DNA from: Verrucomicrobiaceae bacterium
GTDB lineage: Bacteria; Verrucomicrobiota; Verrucomicrobiia; Verrucomicrobiales; Verrucomicrobiaceae
Assembly (NCBI GenBank): GCA_016795365.1
Contig: JAEUHN010000004.1
Coordinates: 62,001-126,000 of the forward strand
Direction: 5' to 3'
DNA length: 64,000 bases
Part shown: positions 17,301 to 29,300 of the stretch, one piece after another
How positions within the stretch are numbered: the first letter of the stretch is position 1
Layout: every line of letters begins with the position of its first letter
Notes under the pieces: model-generated
Databases searched by the model: none
The model's input: only the letters and a program-made list of their open reading frames with translations
What the model was told of the DNA's origin: nothing
Translations under genes and position numbers: made by a program

Positions 17301-20300
17301 GAAGAGCACACCGTTGCCATTGACGACAATGTCTCCGTAGTTGTGCGCCTTGCTGTTCGAGAACAGGTCCGACACCTTCTGTGCGGAGCTGATCGCATAG
17401 CTTCCCGATGTGCCAGAGATGGCAACCTTCCAGAGGTCATCAGTGCCATTGGCAACAAGCCAATAGAAGCCCGCATGGTAAGCGCCACCACGAATCGGAT
17501 TTGCGGCGGCGAAGCCAAAGGTCGCAAGGTCCCCGGCAACGTTCTGCACGCCTGTGGCACGATCCCACACCGCGAGTCGCGCATCGTTCGCATTACCCGT
17601 GCTGTAGATCACCACACCCTTCGTGCCCAGTTGCTCGGCAAACGCCAGGGCATTGCCATCCGTAACTGCGAATCCTGTGACAACCGGCGTCATGAACCGA
17701 GCGTTGCCCGTGGCGAAGTCGATTTCATAGATGCCCTGGGGAGTAGTCGCTGTGGCGGTCGTATTCACTCCGTAGCCCCATCCTGGGACCGGGCACTTGA
17801 TGACAAAGGCAAAGGCTTGCGTGGCTGTGCAACCATTCGCATCGATCGACTGAACCGTGATGTTCGCCGTCGCAGCCGCAGATGGGTTGCCGCTAAGCAG
17901 TCCGCCGCTGGAGAGGGACATTCCGGGAGGCAATGCGCCACTGGTGATACTGTAGGAGTAGGGAGCCGTTCCACCCGTGGTGGTCATTGTCTGGCTGTAG
18001 CCCGTCGTTAGGTCTCCGTCAGGCAGCGTGGTCTGCACGATGCTCACACCCGGGCACACGCGGGTGAAAGGAATAACGACCTGTCCGGTGCATCCATAAG
18101 CGTCGGTCGCGGTGACGGTGACATTGCCAGTTCCCGCACTTGTGGGTGTGCCAGCAAGCTTTCGATTCACGGTGTCGAAACTCATGCCCGGTGGAACCCC
18201 GGTTGCACTCCAGGTGAAAGCGGTGCTGCCTGCAGTGGATGCCGAGAAAGCGGTCGCCTGCGTGTAAGACGTGCCCACCACACCATTGGCAAGAGATGAC
18301 GGAGTTACTGTGATCGTTGGGCATGAGACCGTGATGGTGTATGCCTGGGATCCTGGGCACGTGTTACTATCGCTGGCACTGACCGTGAAGTTGAAGGTGC
18401 CCGCCATCGTCGGCGTGCCGGTAATCGCACCGGAACCCGACCCCAGGGACAACCCGGAGGGCAAGGCACCCGCACTGATCGAGTAGATGTATGGCGACGA
18501 TCCATTCGATGCGGTCGCTGAGCTGCTGTAGGCAACACCAATCGTCGCGGTGTTCGTGATCGCTGCAAAGCTGAGCACCGGACACACACGGAGACTGATC
18601 ACAACATTTCCCTGGCATCCTGAATACGTCGAATCCGTGGCGCGAATCGTCACGCTGTAAAGGCCCTGCGAACCCGCCGCCGGTGTGCCGATGATTTTCC
18701 GGGCCACGGTATCAAGCGTCAAGCCTGAAGGCAAACCGGTGGCCGTCCAGTTGTAGGTGCCAGTCAGGCCCGTAGCACTGAAGGCAGTCGGCTGCGAATA
18801 GGCGGTGCCCACAGTGGCCGCGGCAAGTGTGCCTGGAGTAACGCTGATCGTCGGACACGAGGTGCTGAAGCTCAGCACCTTGGTTCCGACGCACGACGTT
18901 TGATTGGAGGCCGAGAAAGTGTAGCTGGTCGTCGAGGTCGCCACCGACGGCGTTCCGCTCAACACACCAGCTGTCGAGAGCGTCATCCCCGAAGGCAGCG
19001 CGGGGGTCACACTCCACGTGTAAGTCTGTGCCGGCACAGCAGTGCCTGCGGTGGTCGCAGTCAGAGTCGTCGAAGTGTAAGCCGTGCCCACGGTGCCATT
19101 GGGAAGTGAACTCGTCGTGACAGTCACCGTCGGACAGTTGATCGTGATGGTGTAACCACGTGATCCAGGGCAGCCGCTGTTGTCGGTGAGGTTGATCGTG
19201 GCGTTGTAGTTGCCAGGCGCCGCCGTCGGCGTGCCTGTCAAAACACCACCATTGCTAAGGGTCAGTCCTGCGGGCAGGCCCGTGGCACTCCAAGTGTAAG
19301 GCGACCGTCCACCTGCGGCGCTGAAGGTCACCGCCGAGATCGCAGCATACTGCGTGAATGATCCCACCGATGCAGGCGTGATCGTAATCACCGGACATCC
19401 CACCGCGATGGTGTAGCTCGTGTCTTTGACACAGCCATTGGCATCCGTGGTGCGAATCGTAAAGCTGCTGCTCTGCACCACCGTGGGCGTGCCACTGACA
19501 GTGGCCGTGGTGGATGTGACACCACTGGTCAATGTCAGCCCTGTCGGCAAGGCACCGCTGACCACCGTCCAGGTGTAGGGTCCTGTTCCTCCAGAAGCTG
19601 CCAAAGTCTGAGTGGCATACAAGGTGTCCTGCGTCGCCGAAGATGGGAGTGAACCGCTGATCGAGATCGTGGGACAGACCACACTGAAAGGCACGTTCAA
19701 GGTGCCAGGACAGCCATTGGCATCTGTCACGCTAAGACCAATTGCCGTGCTGGCGGTGGTGCTGGGCGTTCCGATGAGCTTGAAGTTTACACCATCCCAC
19801 GACATGCCGGTAGGAATGCCTGTGGGTGCGGCGAACGAATATGGTCCCGTGCCTCCAGACACACTGAATGCCGTCGCCTGCGTGTAGGGCGATCCGATCA
19901 CGGCATTGGCCAGGGTCGTAGGCGAGATGGTCAGCACCGGACACACACGAAGGCTGATCGCCACTGAACCCGCGCACGAAGTGTAGGTGCTGTCCGTGGC
20001 CGTGACCGTCACATTGTAGAGTCCCTGCGAACCAACCGCAGGTGTGCCTTCCAGCTTCTTCGTCGTGGCATTGAAGGTCATGCCCGAGGGTAGGTTCGCC
20101 GCCGACCATGTGTAAGCTCCCGTGACTCCTGTGGCACTGAAGGCTGTGCCCTGTGTGTAGGCCATTCCGACGGTGGCGTATGGCAGACTGCTTGGCGTCA
20201 CTGAGATCGTTGGGCACGAAGCTGTGATCGAGGTGGCCAGAGTCCCAGGGCAGAGATTCACGTCCAGTGCACGCAGCGTAAAGCTGTAGGTGCCCGATGT

Positions 20301-23300
20301 GGTCGGAGTTCCTGTGAGCGCACCAGACGCAGGGTTCAAAGTGATACCTGGAGGCAAGCTGCCTGCACTAACGGAATAGGTGTAGGGTCCTGTTCCATTG
20401 GAGGCCGTCGTCCCACTGGAGTAAGCCGACCCCACCACGGCGGAAGTCGTGATCGCACTGAGATTAATCACCGGACAAACGCGGAAGTTTATGGTCACAC
20501 TTCCAGAACACGTCGCGTAGGTGCTGTCGGTCGCCGTCACGACGACAGTGTTGAGCCCTGCCGTCGTAGGCGTGCCCGTAAGCTTGCGCGTGCCAGTGTC
20601 GAAAGTCATTCCTGCAGGCACGCCCGTCGCAGACCAGGTAAAGCTGCCGGTCAGTCCGGTAGCACTGAAAGCCGTGGCCTGAGTGTAACTCGCTCCCACC
20701 GTTGCAGCCGACAGCGTCGTTGGAGACACCGTGATCGTCGGGCACGTTGGTGTCAACGTGTAGCTCTGGCTGCCAGCGCATCCGTTAGTATCGGTCGCCG
20801 TGATGGTGAACGAGGCTGGCGCATTGCTGCTCGGAATTCCAGAGATCACACCTGTCGATGGATTCAACGTCGCCCACGAAGGAAGTGCTCCTGCTGACAC
20901 TGAGAAGTTGTAAGGAGATGCTCCGCCCCCTGCTGCGACGGTTCGGCTATAGGCAGTTCCCACCGAGGGCACTGCCAATGAAGCGGGAACCACCGTGATC
21001 ACCGGGCACACTCGGAAGCTGACCGCCATACTGCCAGAGCAGGATGGATACGTGTTGTCCACAGCGTTAGTGTTCACCGTGTAGAGGCCTGCGGTGGTGG
21101 GGGCGCCGGTCAGCACCTTGTTGGTAGCGTCAAACGTCATGCCTGCTGGCACACCCGTGGCCGACCAATTGTAAGCACCCGTCACACCTGTTCCGCTAAA
21201 GGCCGGACTCTGCACATACGATACGCCGACCGTTGCCGACGGAAGGGTGTTCGGAGCCAGGGCGATCGTGGGGCAGGTCGGTGTCAACGTGTAAGCCAGG
21301 GAGCCAGTGCATCCATTGGCATCAGTCGCCGTAATGGTGATGTTCGATGTCGCGGTCGAACTGGGTGTTCCTGAAAGCACTCCGGTGCTGGCATCAAGAC
21401 TCAACCATGACGGCAAGCCGGAAGCCGAGAAGGTGATCGGAGTCGCCCCAGCGGAGGTCGTGATCGTGCGAGCCCATGCCGTTCCCACTAGCGCACCCGA
21501 GAGCGTCGCCGGACTCAGGTTGATCACTGGACAGATCTTGATCGGGCAGACCTTGGCGGTGGTGCAACCATTGAAGTCTTGAGCCGTGATGGTGACGCTT
21601 GTTCCTGCGCCGTTAGAGGCCGTGGGAGTGCCACTAATAACGCCGCCAGATGTCATGCTAAGTCCGGCAGGCAATGCACCCGCAGTGATCGAATAGCTGT
21701 AGGGTCCGGTGCCATTGCTGGCGACAATCGTCTGAGTGTAGGGAACGCCGACGGTGCCGGTCGCAAGAGATGCCGGACTGAAAGCAAACACCGGGCAAAC
21801 CTTCACCGTGTAGTCCTTGGTTTGCACACAAGCATTGTTATCCGTGACACGAACAGTGACGGACACTCCGGGTCCATTGGCAGTGGTCGGAGTGCCACCG
21901 AGAACGCCCGTCACCGAGTTCAGACTGAGCCCTGCTGGCAGCACTCCCGCAGCAATACTCCAGGTGACCGGCGTTGCACCGCCCGACTGCGTGAAGATCT
22001 GTGAGTAAGTGGCTCCCACAGTAGCCGGATTGAGGGAAGACGGGGTGATCGTAATCACAGGGCAGATCTTCACATTGTAGGCTAGAGATGCAGCGCAACC
22101 ATTTGAGTCCATCGCCTGGAAAGTCACACTCGTGCCGTTCACTCCTGTAGTAGCCGCCGTGGGCGTGCCACTGATCACACCACTCGAAGAGATCGAAAGA
22201 CCGGCAGGAAGGGTGCCGCTGATCAGCGACCAGTCATAGGGGCCAGTGCCACCCGATGCCGCCAGAGTCTCATTGTAAGGCGTTCCTACCGTGCCCGATG
22301 AAACCGTCGTGGGCGTGAAGGTGATCGTTGGGCATCCGATCGGAATCACGAAACTTGCACTGCCCGTGCACCCATTCGCATCCGTCGCTGTCACCGTGAC
22401 GCTAGGACTACCTGACACGGTCGGCGATCCACTGAGAACGCCAGCACTGTCCAGTGTCAGACCGGCTGGAAGCGAGCCATTGGTAATCGCAAACGTGTAA
22501 GGCGTTGCCGAACTTCCTGACGCGGTGAACGTCGTCGCGTAAGGCGTTCCAGTGCTTCCCGAGGGTGGTGAACCAGCAACAGTGATAACCGGACAGATCT
22601 TGAGAGTGAAAGTCCTGGTGCCGGTGCATCCATACTGATCGGAGACCTGAATCGTGAGGCTCACCCCCGAAGCCCCTGAGGTAGGTGTCGTGGGCGTGCC
22701 GGTAAAGACACCGCCTGCACTAAAGCTAAGCCCTGGAGGAAGTGATCCCGCCGTGATGGTGTAACTGTAAGGTGATGAACCACCCGTCGTAGTCATCGAG
22801 TAGCTGTAGGCCGATCCTACCGTTGCCGCAGGCAAGGCCGCAGGATTGGTCATCAAGATTGAAGGACAGAAAGTGCTGATTGTGTAGGCACGAGTGCCTG
22901 CACAGCCATTAAAATCGACGGCCTGCACACTGAATGGCATCGCCGATGCCACAGCCGTGGGCGTGCCCATGATCTGGCCCGCACTGCTGAGAGTAAGTCC
23001 AGCCGGCAGCGAGCCGCTCGCCAGCGTCCAAGAGTAAGGCGCGGCTCCATTGGCGGCCGTGAGAGTTTGATTGAAAGCCGTCCCCACAATGCCGCTGAAG
23101 GGACCAGCGGGACTGATGCTCAAAACCGGACAAATCTTCAATGTATAGGACGTCACTACCTGGCAACCATAGAAGTCCGTCACGCGAATCGAAATTGACG
23201 TTCCCGCACCATTCGCCGCCGTCGGAGTCCCACTAATCACTCCCGTGCTTCCATTGATCGACAAACCAGCAGGCCATGTTCCGGATGCAAGTGAGTAGGT

Positions 23301-26300
23301 GTAAGGAGCCGTGCCACCCGACGCGATGATCGCCTGATTGTAAGCTGCTCCCACCGTGCCGGTGGCGAGCGTTCCCGGTGACATGGACAGCGTTGGGCAC
23401 GCCACGTTGATCGACAGCGCCTGGCTGCCTGCGCAACCGCTGCCATCCGTTGCCGTGACTATGAAGTTTGACAATCCCGTGCTGCCTGTAGGTGTGCCGC
23501 TGATGACTCCAGTGGTTTCATTCAGACTAATGCCCGTCGGCAGCGAGCCACTGGTCAAGGTCCAGGTGAACGTCGGCGAAGGTCGCACCACCGTCAGTCC
23601 ACCCGTGCCACCGATGATTTTGAATGCCGTCGTGAACGAACTCAGCGTGCCAGCCGCCGCAAACAACTCGACAGCCTCCCCCCCCGCGCTCTCGAAGAAG
23701 ACAAGCTCGATCGGATAACTGCCAGCAGCGAGAGTGATAGTGCCAAAGCGGTCCGCGTTACTATGAGCTGCATCGTCATTGATCACCGTTGTGCCATTCA
23801 CTTTCACACGCACACCGTCATCTGAATTGGTGCCGAAGGTCCATGCACCCGACGTTGGGATTGTAATGATGCCAGTGGCCTTGAGGGCGAAGTTGTTGCC
23901 GTTCCCAGCGGGGAACACAGTGCCCGTGAAGTTTCCATCCCCTGCCCCGCTGCTGAGGAAGTTCACAGTAGTCGCCGCACCGGTCCAGTTGGTCGTGCGA
24001 TTGGTGCCGGAGAGGACTGCGTCAGCCGTGGCCAGTGATGAGATTGAAGATGACGAGAATGCCTGCTGGACGTCAAAGCCGGGCTCTTTCGCGGTCAGTG
24101 CTTGCGTGTATCCGAAGCCCAGTGCACCACTCGCCAGCGATGTAGGAGTGATCGAGATTGGCGGGCAAGTCGCCAAAGCAACCACCTGGGAAGCCTGACA
24201 GCCAAAAGCATCCGTCGCAGTTACCGTGATGTTATAGACATCGGCGAACGTCGGTGTGCCGATAAACTTCTTGTTGGTCGCATCAAATGCCATCCCCGTG
24301 GGCACACCCGTCGCTGAGAAGGTGTAAGGTGCAGTGCCACCTGACGCACTGAAGGGTGTCGTTTGCACATAAGCACTGCCGACTGTGCCGACTGGCACGG
24401 TCACTGGCGGAATCGTGACCGTTGGGCAAGTCGGTGCAAATGTGTAAGAGCGCGTTCCAACGCAGCCATTCCGATCGGTTGCACGGAAGGTCACAGTCTG
24501 CGCTGTCGTGTTGGTGGCCGTTCCCGCCACGCGAACGACCGAGCCCCAGTTGTCCGTGTTCAGGGAAACTCCGCCGATGACCCGCGTGCCCAAGCCCGAC
24601 ACCACGCTCCAGCTCAGACCGGCAGGCAGGGAGCCAGAGGTCATTGCGTAAGTGTAGGGTGCACCGTCGTAGTTGTCCGCCAGCAACAGGTATTCGTAAG
24701 CTTGTCCGACCACAGGAGCGGGCGGAGCACTGTTGGGGAACAGGGTGTAGACCTGACAGATCATGTAAGTGACAGCCAGCGAGCCCTTGCACCCATTCGC
24801 ATCAGTGGCCTCGATGGTGATCGTTGCCGGATCGCTCAAGCTAGCATAGGGCACGCCACTGATTACTCCAGTCGTCGAGTTCAAGCTCAGCCCACCAAGC
24901 AATGAGCCCGATGTAATCGCATACGTATACGGAGCCTTGCCTCCCGAGGCTGTCACCGCTTGTGAGTAGGCTGACCCCTCTACCGCGCTCGGCAGTGTGC
25001 CGGGTGAGAGGGTGATGGCCGGGCATACCGTGCTGAAAGCAATATCCACCGAACCCGGGCATGATGTCTGGTTTGTGGCAGTGAAGGTGTAGGTTGTGTT
25101 CGCTGTCGCTTGAGTGGGCGTTCCACTGAGCACGCCACCACTGCTCAAAGTCATTCCCGCAGGAAGCGCCGGGTTCACGCTCCAGGTGTAAGTCTGCGCC
25201 GGCACACCCGTGCCTGCGGTCGTCGCCGTCAATGTCGTCGAGGGATAAACCGTTCCCACCGTGCCGTTCGGAAGCGATGTCGTCGTGATCGTCACCCCCG
25301 GGCAAGTGACTGTGATCGTGTAGCCTCGCGATCCGGGACAGCCACTGTTATCGATCAGGTTGATGGTTGCGTTGTAAGTGCCTGGCACTGCAGTCGGAGT
25401 TCCAGAAAGGACACCACCACTGCTCAGCGAAAGGCCTGCAGGCAATCCCGTTGCACTCCATGAATACGGTGATCGTCCTCCTGCCGCCGACATCGTCACA
25501 TTGGTTATCGCGGCATACTGAGTGAAGGAGCCAAGGCTGGCAGGTGTGATTGTGATGACTGGGCAACCAACAGCCACTGTGTAAACCGTGTCCTTGTAAC
25601 AACCCGATGCGTCCGTCGCACGAATGGTAAAGGTGCTGCTCTGCACCACCGTGGGGGTTCCCGTGACTGTCGCAGTCGTGGCCGTGACTCCACTATTGAG
25701 CGTCAGACCTGTGGGCAAGGCACCGCTCTGAACCGTCCATGTGTAGGGGGTGGAACCACCGCTAGCGGTCAACGTCCGCGTGCCATAGGACGCATCCTGC
25801 GTCCCTGCGGGCAGAGTGCCAGCGACCGCCACGGTCGGGCAAGCCACTGTCACAAGATAGTCCTCAACCTCGCCCTTGAGCGGTGAAGCTCCATTGAATC
25901 CGGCTGTGCTCGTTCCCTCATTAATACGCACCCGCATGAATCGGGAACCCGGAGCCACACCCGCCGGCGGCGTCATGGCAAAGACCACGTTGCTGGTTCC
26001 GTTGGTCGTCACCGTTTGTGCTGCCAGCGTCTCGTTGGTGCCCGAGGTATTCCCATCGCCGTTCCAGTTCACGAACACGGCAACCGTCGCCGCGTTGCCG
26101 TTCAGCGCTGCGGTGTTAAGCGTCACCGGCACCGTAAAGTTTGTGGTGCTTCCAATGGTGAAGGTCGGGATCGTCAGATCCTCATCGTCGGTGCCTGTGG
26201 TGTCATCTTTGTTCGCATTGGAGTCTGAAGGATCGCTGATTTCCCAGTCGGTGGCATTGGTGCCGATTCGCACATCGGTGCTCGCCATCTGTGAAGCGGT

Positions 26301-29300
26301 GCTGGACGAGATGACGCCGAGAACCAAATCGCCATAGTCCGTCGGAGGATAAGAGACGGTCAATGAATAGGCAGCAGAGGCCTCGCAGTTGGGTCCGGCA
26401 TCAAGAGACACCGCATCGACGCCGACATAAACATTGCCCGTCTGGCCTGCCACGCTTCCAGTGCCTTCCACCGCAAACGCCAGGTTCCACGTGCCTGCAC
26501 TCGGGATGGAGATAGATGCCGATTCGGAGTTCCACGTGCCGTAGCGACCCACAGGGGCACCCGCACCGTAAAGAACCGTCGGCTTGGCCAACATCGGTCC
26601 GGCAGCGACTTCCACGTAGTTCGCCACCGCGTCCGAAGCATCATCCAGATACCAATGCACCTTGGCTTGATTGTCCCCCCACCACGCACTGACAAAAGAG
26701 TTGTAGAAGCCGAGGTTCGCATCCTTCCAGCTAAGCGTGTAGCTCCCCGCCGCCGGAGCGACGATGGTCATCACATATCCATCCCAGTCGGCATTGCTGA
26801 TGCCCGTGCTGCTCTGAACATGGAACCAAGAACCTGCTCCACTGCTGGACCACGGTCCAAGCCCACCTTGAGTGTAGCCCGTTGAATTCGATACCCGCTG
26901 CCCCGCCGCCCAGCTGCCATCTCCTTTCGAGGTGGGCGAGAAGAAGGACCAGTTTTGATACATAGGAATGAGAGTCTCAAACCCAGGATTCTGAATGGCG
27001 ATCGCTGCGGGTGAACTACTCGAACTGATACCCAGCGTGAACGACGAGGTGCCAGCAACCGTCGGCGTGCCGCTGATCACACCGGTTGCCGGCGTGAGCG
27101 ACAGTCCCGTCGGCAGACTGCCGGACAGCAAACGCCAGTTGTAAGGCGAGGTGCCACCAGACACCGAAGGTGTGCTGCTGTAGCCCGTGTTGACTGTGGC
27201 ACCAACGAGCGATGCTGGAGTAATTGAAAGCGACGGACAGACTCGAAGGATGTGTGTGACACTTCCCGTGCATCCATTCGCATCGGTAGCGGTAATAACA
27301 TAAGTCGCTCCGCTTCCATTCGCGATCGTTGGGGTTCCGCTGATAACTCCCGAGGTGCCATTCAAGGTCAAGCCTGAGGGCAACGATCCACTCGTCACCG
27401 TAAAGGTATAAGGCCCCGTTCCATTGCCGCCCGTCAGAGTCAGTGAATATGGCGTTCCCACCTTGGCCTCCGGGGCGCCATTGGGACTCACCAGAATCCA
27501 AGGACAAATGTTGACCGTGTAGTCCTCGATCTCGCCCGAACCATTGGTGCCGGTCGGCAACGTGCCTGAGGTGTTGCTCAAGCGGAACCTGACACCACGA
27601 TTGTTTCCGTAGATGAGTCCGGCCGGCGTGGTGAAGGTGATCGTCTGGTTGGAAGCCGAAGCACTCGTCGCAATCGTCCGCTCAGCCTCCAGGCGCTCAC
27701 CTCCTGAGCTGACGACAGTGTTATCAAACCAGCCATCATTGTTGAAATCGATCCACGCACTCAGATAGGCATTGGCTCCCGTGTTGTTGTAAACCGACAC
27801 CGTAATGGAAGCACTGGCATCCATGACGAGACTGCCCGGCATCGTCACTCCATTCTCATCGTCTGTGCCGATCGTGTCATCGACCGACGCTGCCGCGTTT
27901 GGAACCACGCTGGCTTCCACATCCACTGAGGTGCCTAGGCGAAGATTGCTGTTCACCACGCTGTAGGTCGTCGTCGTGGAGGCACCCGATCCATTCCAGT
28001 CACCGAAGTCCATCGGCGTGGCCACAGTCACGAGGTAGTCCTCGACCTCCCCATCAAGGGCACCGCCGATCGATGATAGACCACCTGCCGTGCTAATACG
28101 GAATCGTGCACCGATCGGGGTTCCGATGACCGCATTTGAGGGAGGCGTGATGCTCAAGGTGTTGCTTCCCACGGACACCGAAAGCTCAGTGATCACTTCG
28201 TTGGCATCCAGAAAATCGCCATCATTGTTCCAATCAAAGAAGGCATTCACCTTGCCCGTGGCGCTGGAGTTGATTGTGATCGAAGCCGTCAGTCCGGCAT
28301 AGAGCGAAGGTATGGTCACCCCATCTTCGTCATCGCCATCGCTGTCGGCATCATCGCCATTGGCAGCAGGACTGGGAATGCCGTCGGCATCTGCATCACT
28401 CGCCGCACTTCCCATTTTTAAGGTGCCCGCGATGTAGTGGCGCGCACCATTGCGTGAGAAGGCCGTGGGATACTGGGAAGGCAAGTCACCGAAGTCGGAG
28501 GTCAGGCAGGGCACGATGGCGATACCGCAAGGACCATTGAGCCCCGTTGTGATGGTGCGAACCACCGCACCAGCCGACGAGTAAACCTGCACCTCGCTCT
28601 CCTGATAGTCGTTCACATACAGATTGCCATCGGGTCCCCAGATGATGCCCTGCGCTGGCATCGAGCCCGCATCCATGGTGACGAAGGTGGAGCGTGTCCC
28701 CGAGGGAAGCAGGATTTTGTCGATACGGCCGCCGATGCCAGGAGTGAAGGTATTGATAATGGCATACAGAGCTCCATCAGGTCCCACAGTCAGACCACGG
28801 GGCATCTCGGTCCCTGGATACGTGTAGAGGGTGCCTAGCAAAGTGCCGCTGCTGTCATACTTCTTGATGGTGAAAGACGAACCGTTGGAGACATAGAAGT
28901 TGCCCGAGGAGTCACGGGCAATGCCCATCGGTCCTGAGACCCCTTTCGACGCATCCAGGAAGGTGCCCACCAAGGCACCTGTGCTCGCGTTGTATCGAAT
29001 GATCGTGTCCGTTGACCAGCTGCACACATAGATATTGCCGTCAGGGGCAAGCAGGGTGGAGGTCGGTGCAGCGAGGCCGCCTGAACCCGAAGGTGCGAAG
29101 TTGCCAGCATAAACGCCGGTGATCGGATTGAACTTCTCAATGCTATTCTGAGTGCCGCTCATCGTCGCGAGCAAGGTGCCATTCGCCAACGATAGCAGGT
29201 CACTCGGACTCACCACCTGAGATCCGCTGGACAACACGCCGAGGTAGTTGCCCGTGGCACCATCGTATTGGACGATTGTATTGTTGTTAAGGTTGCCGGC

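Larger units (their letters stand above)
17795..25843 (-). repeat. Uninterrupted array of 28 He_PIG-like Ig repeats in gene 2
   Basis: Twenty-eight units of about 90 residues. Each has CPxITxxP at the start, VGxxYxQxxxASGGTxPY, a SGxLPxGLxLxxxTGxxSGTP core and a DxNGC end. One unit carries a PA14 insert (23590-24095). Excluding it, the array averages about 270 bases per unit. A probable stiff stalk. Each unit keeps one Cys at the start and one in the DxNGC loop, suggesting a disulfide per unit (inference). Confidence 0.8.

Noticed and set aside
17127-18011. 294-codon plus-strand open frame
   Set aside because: Antisense to the third propeller of gene 2; no domain and composition of a shadow frame.
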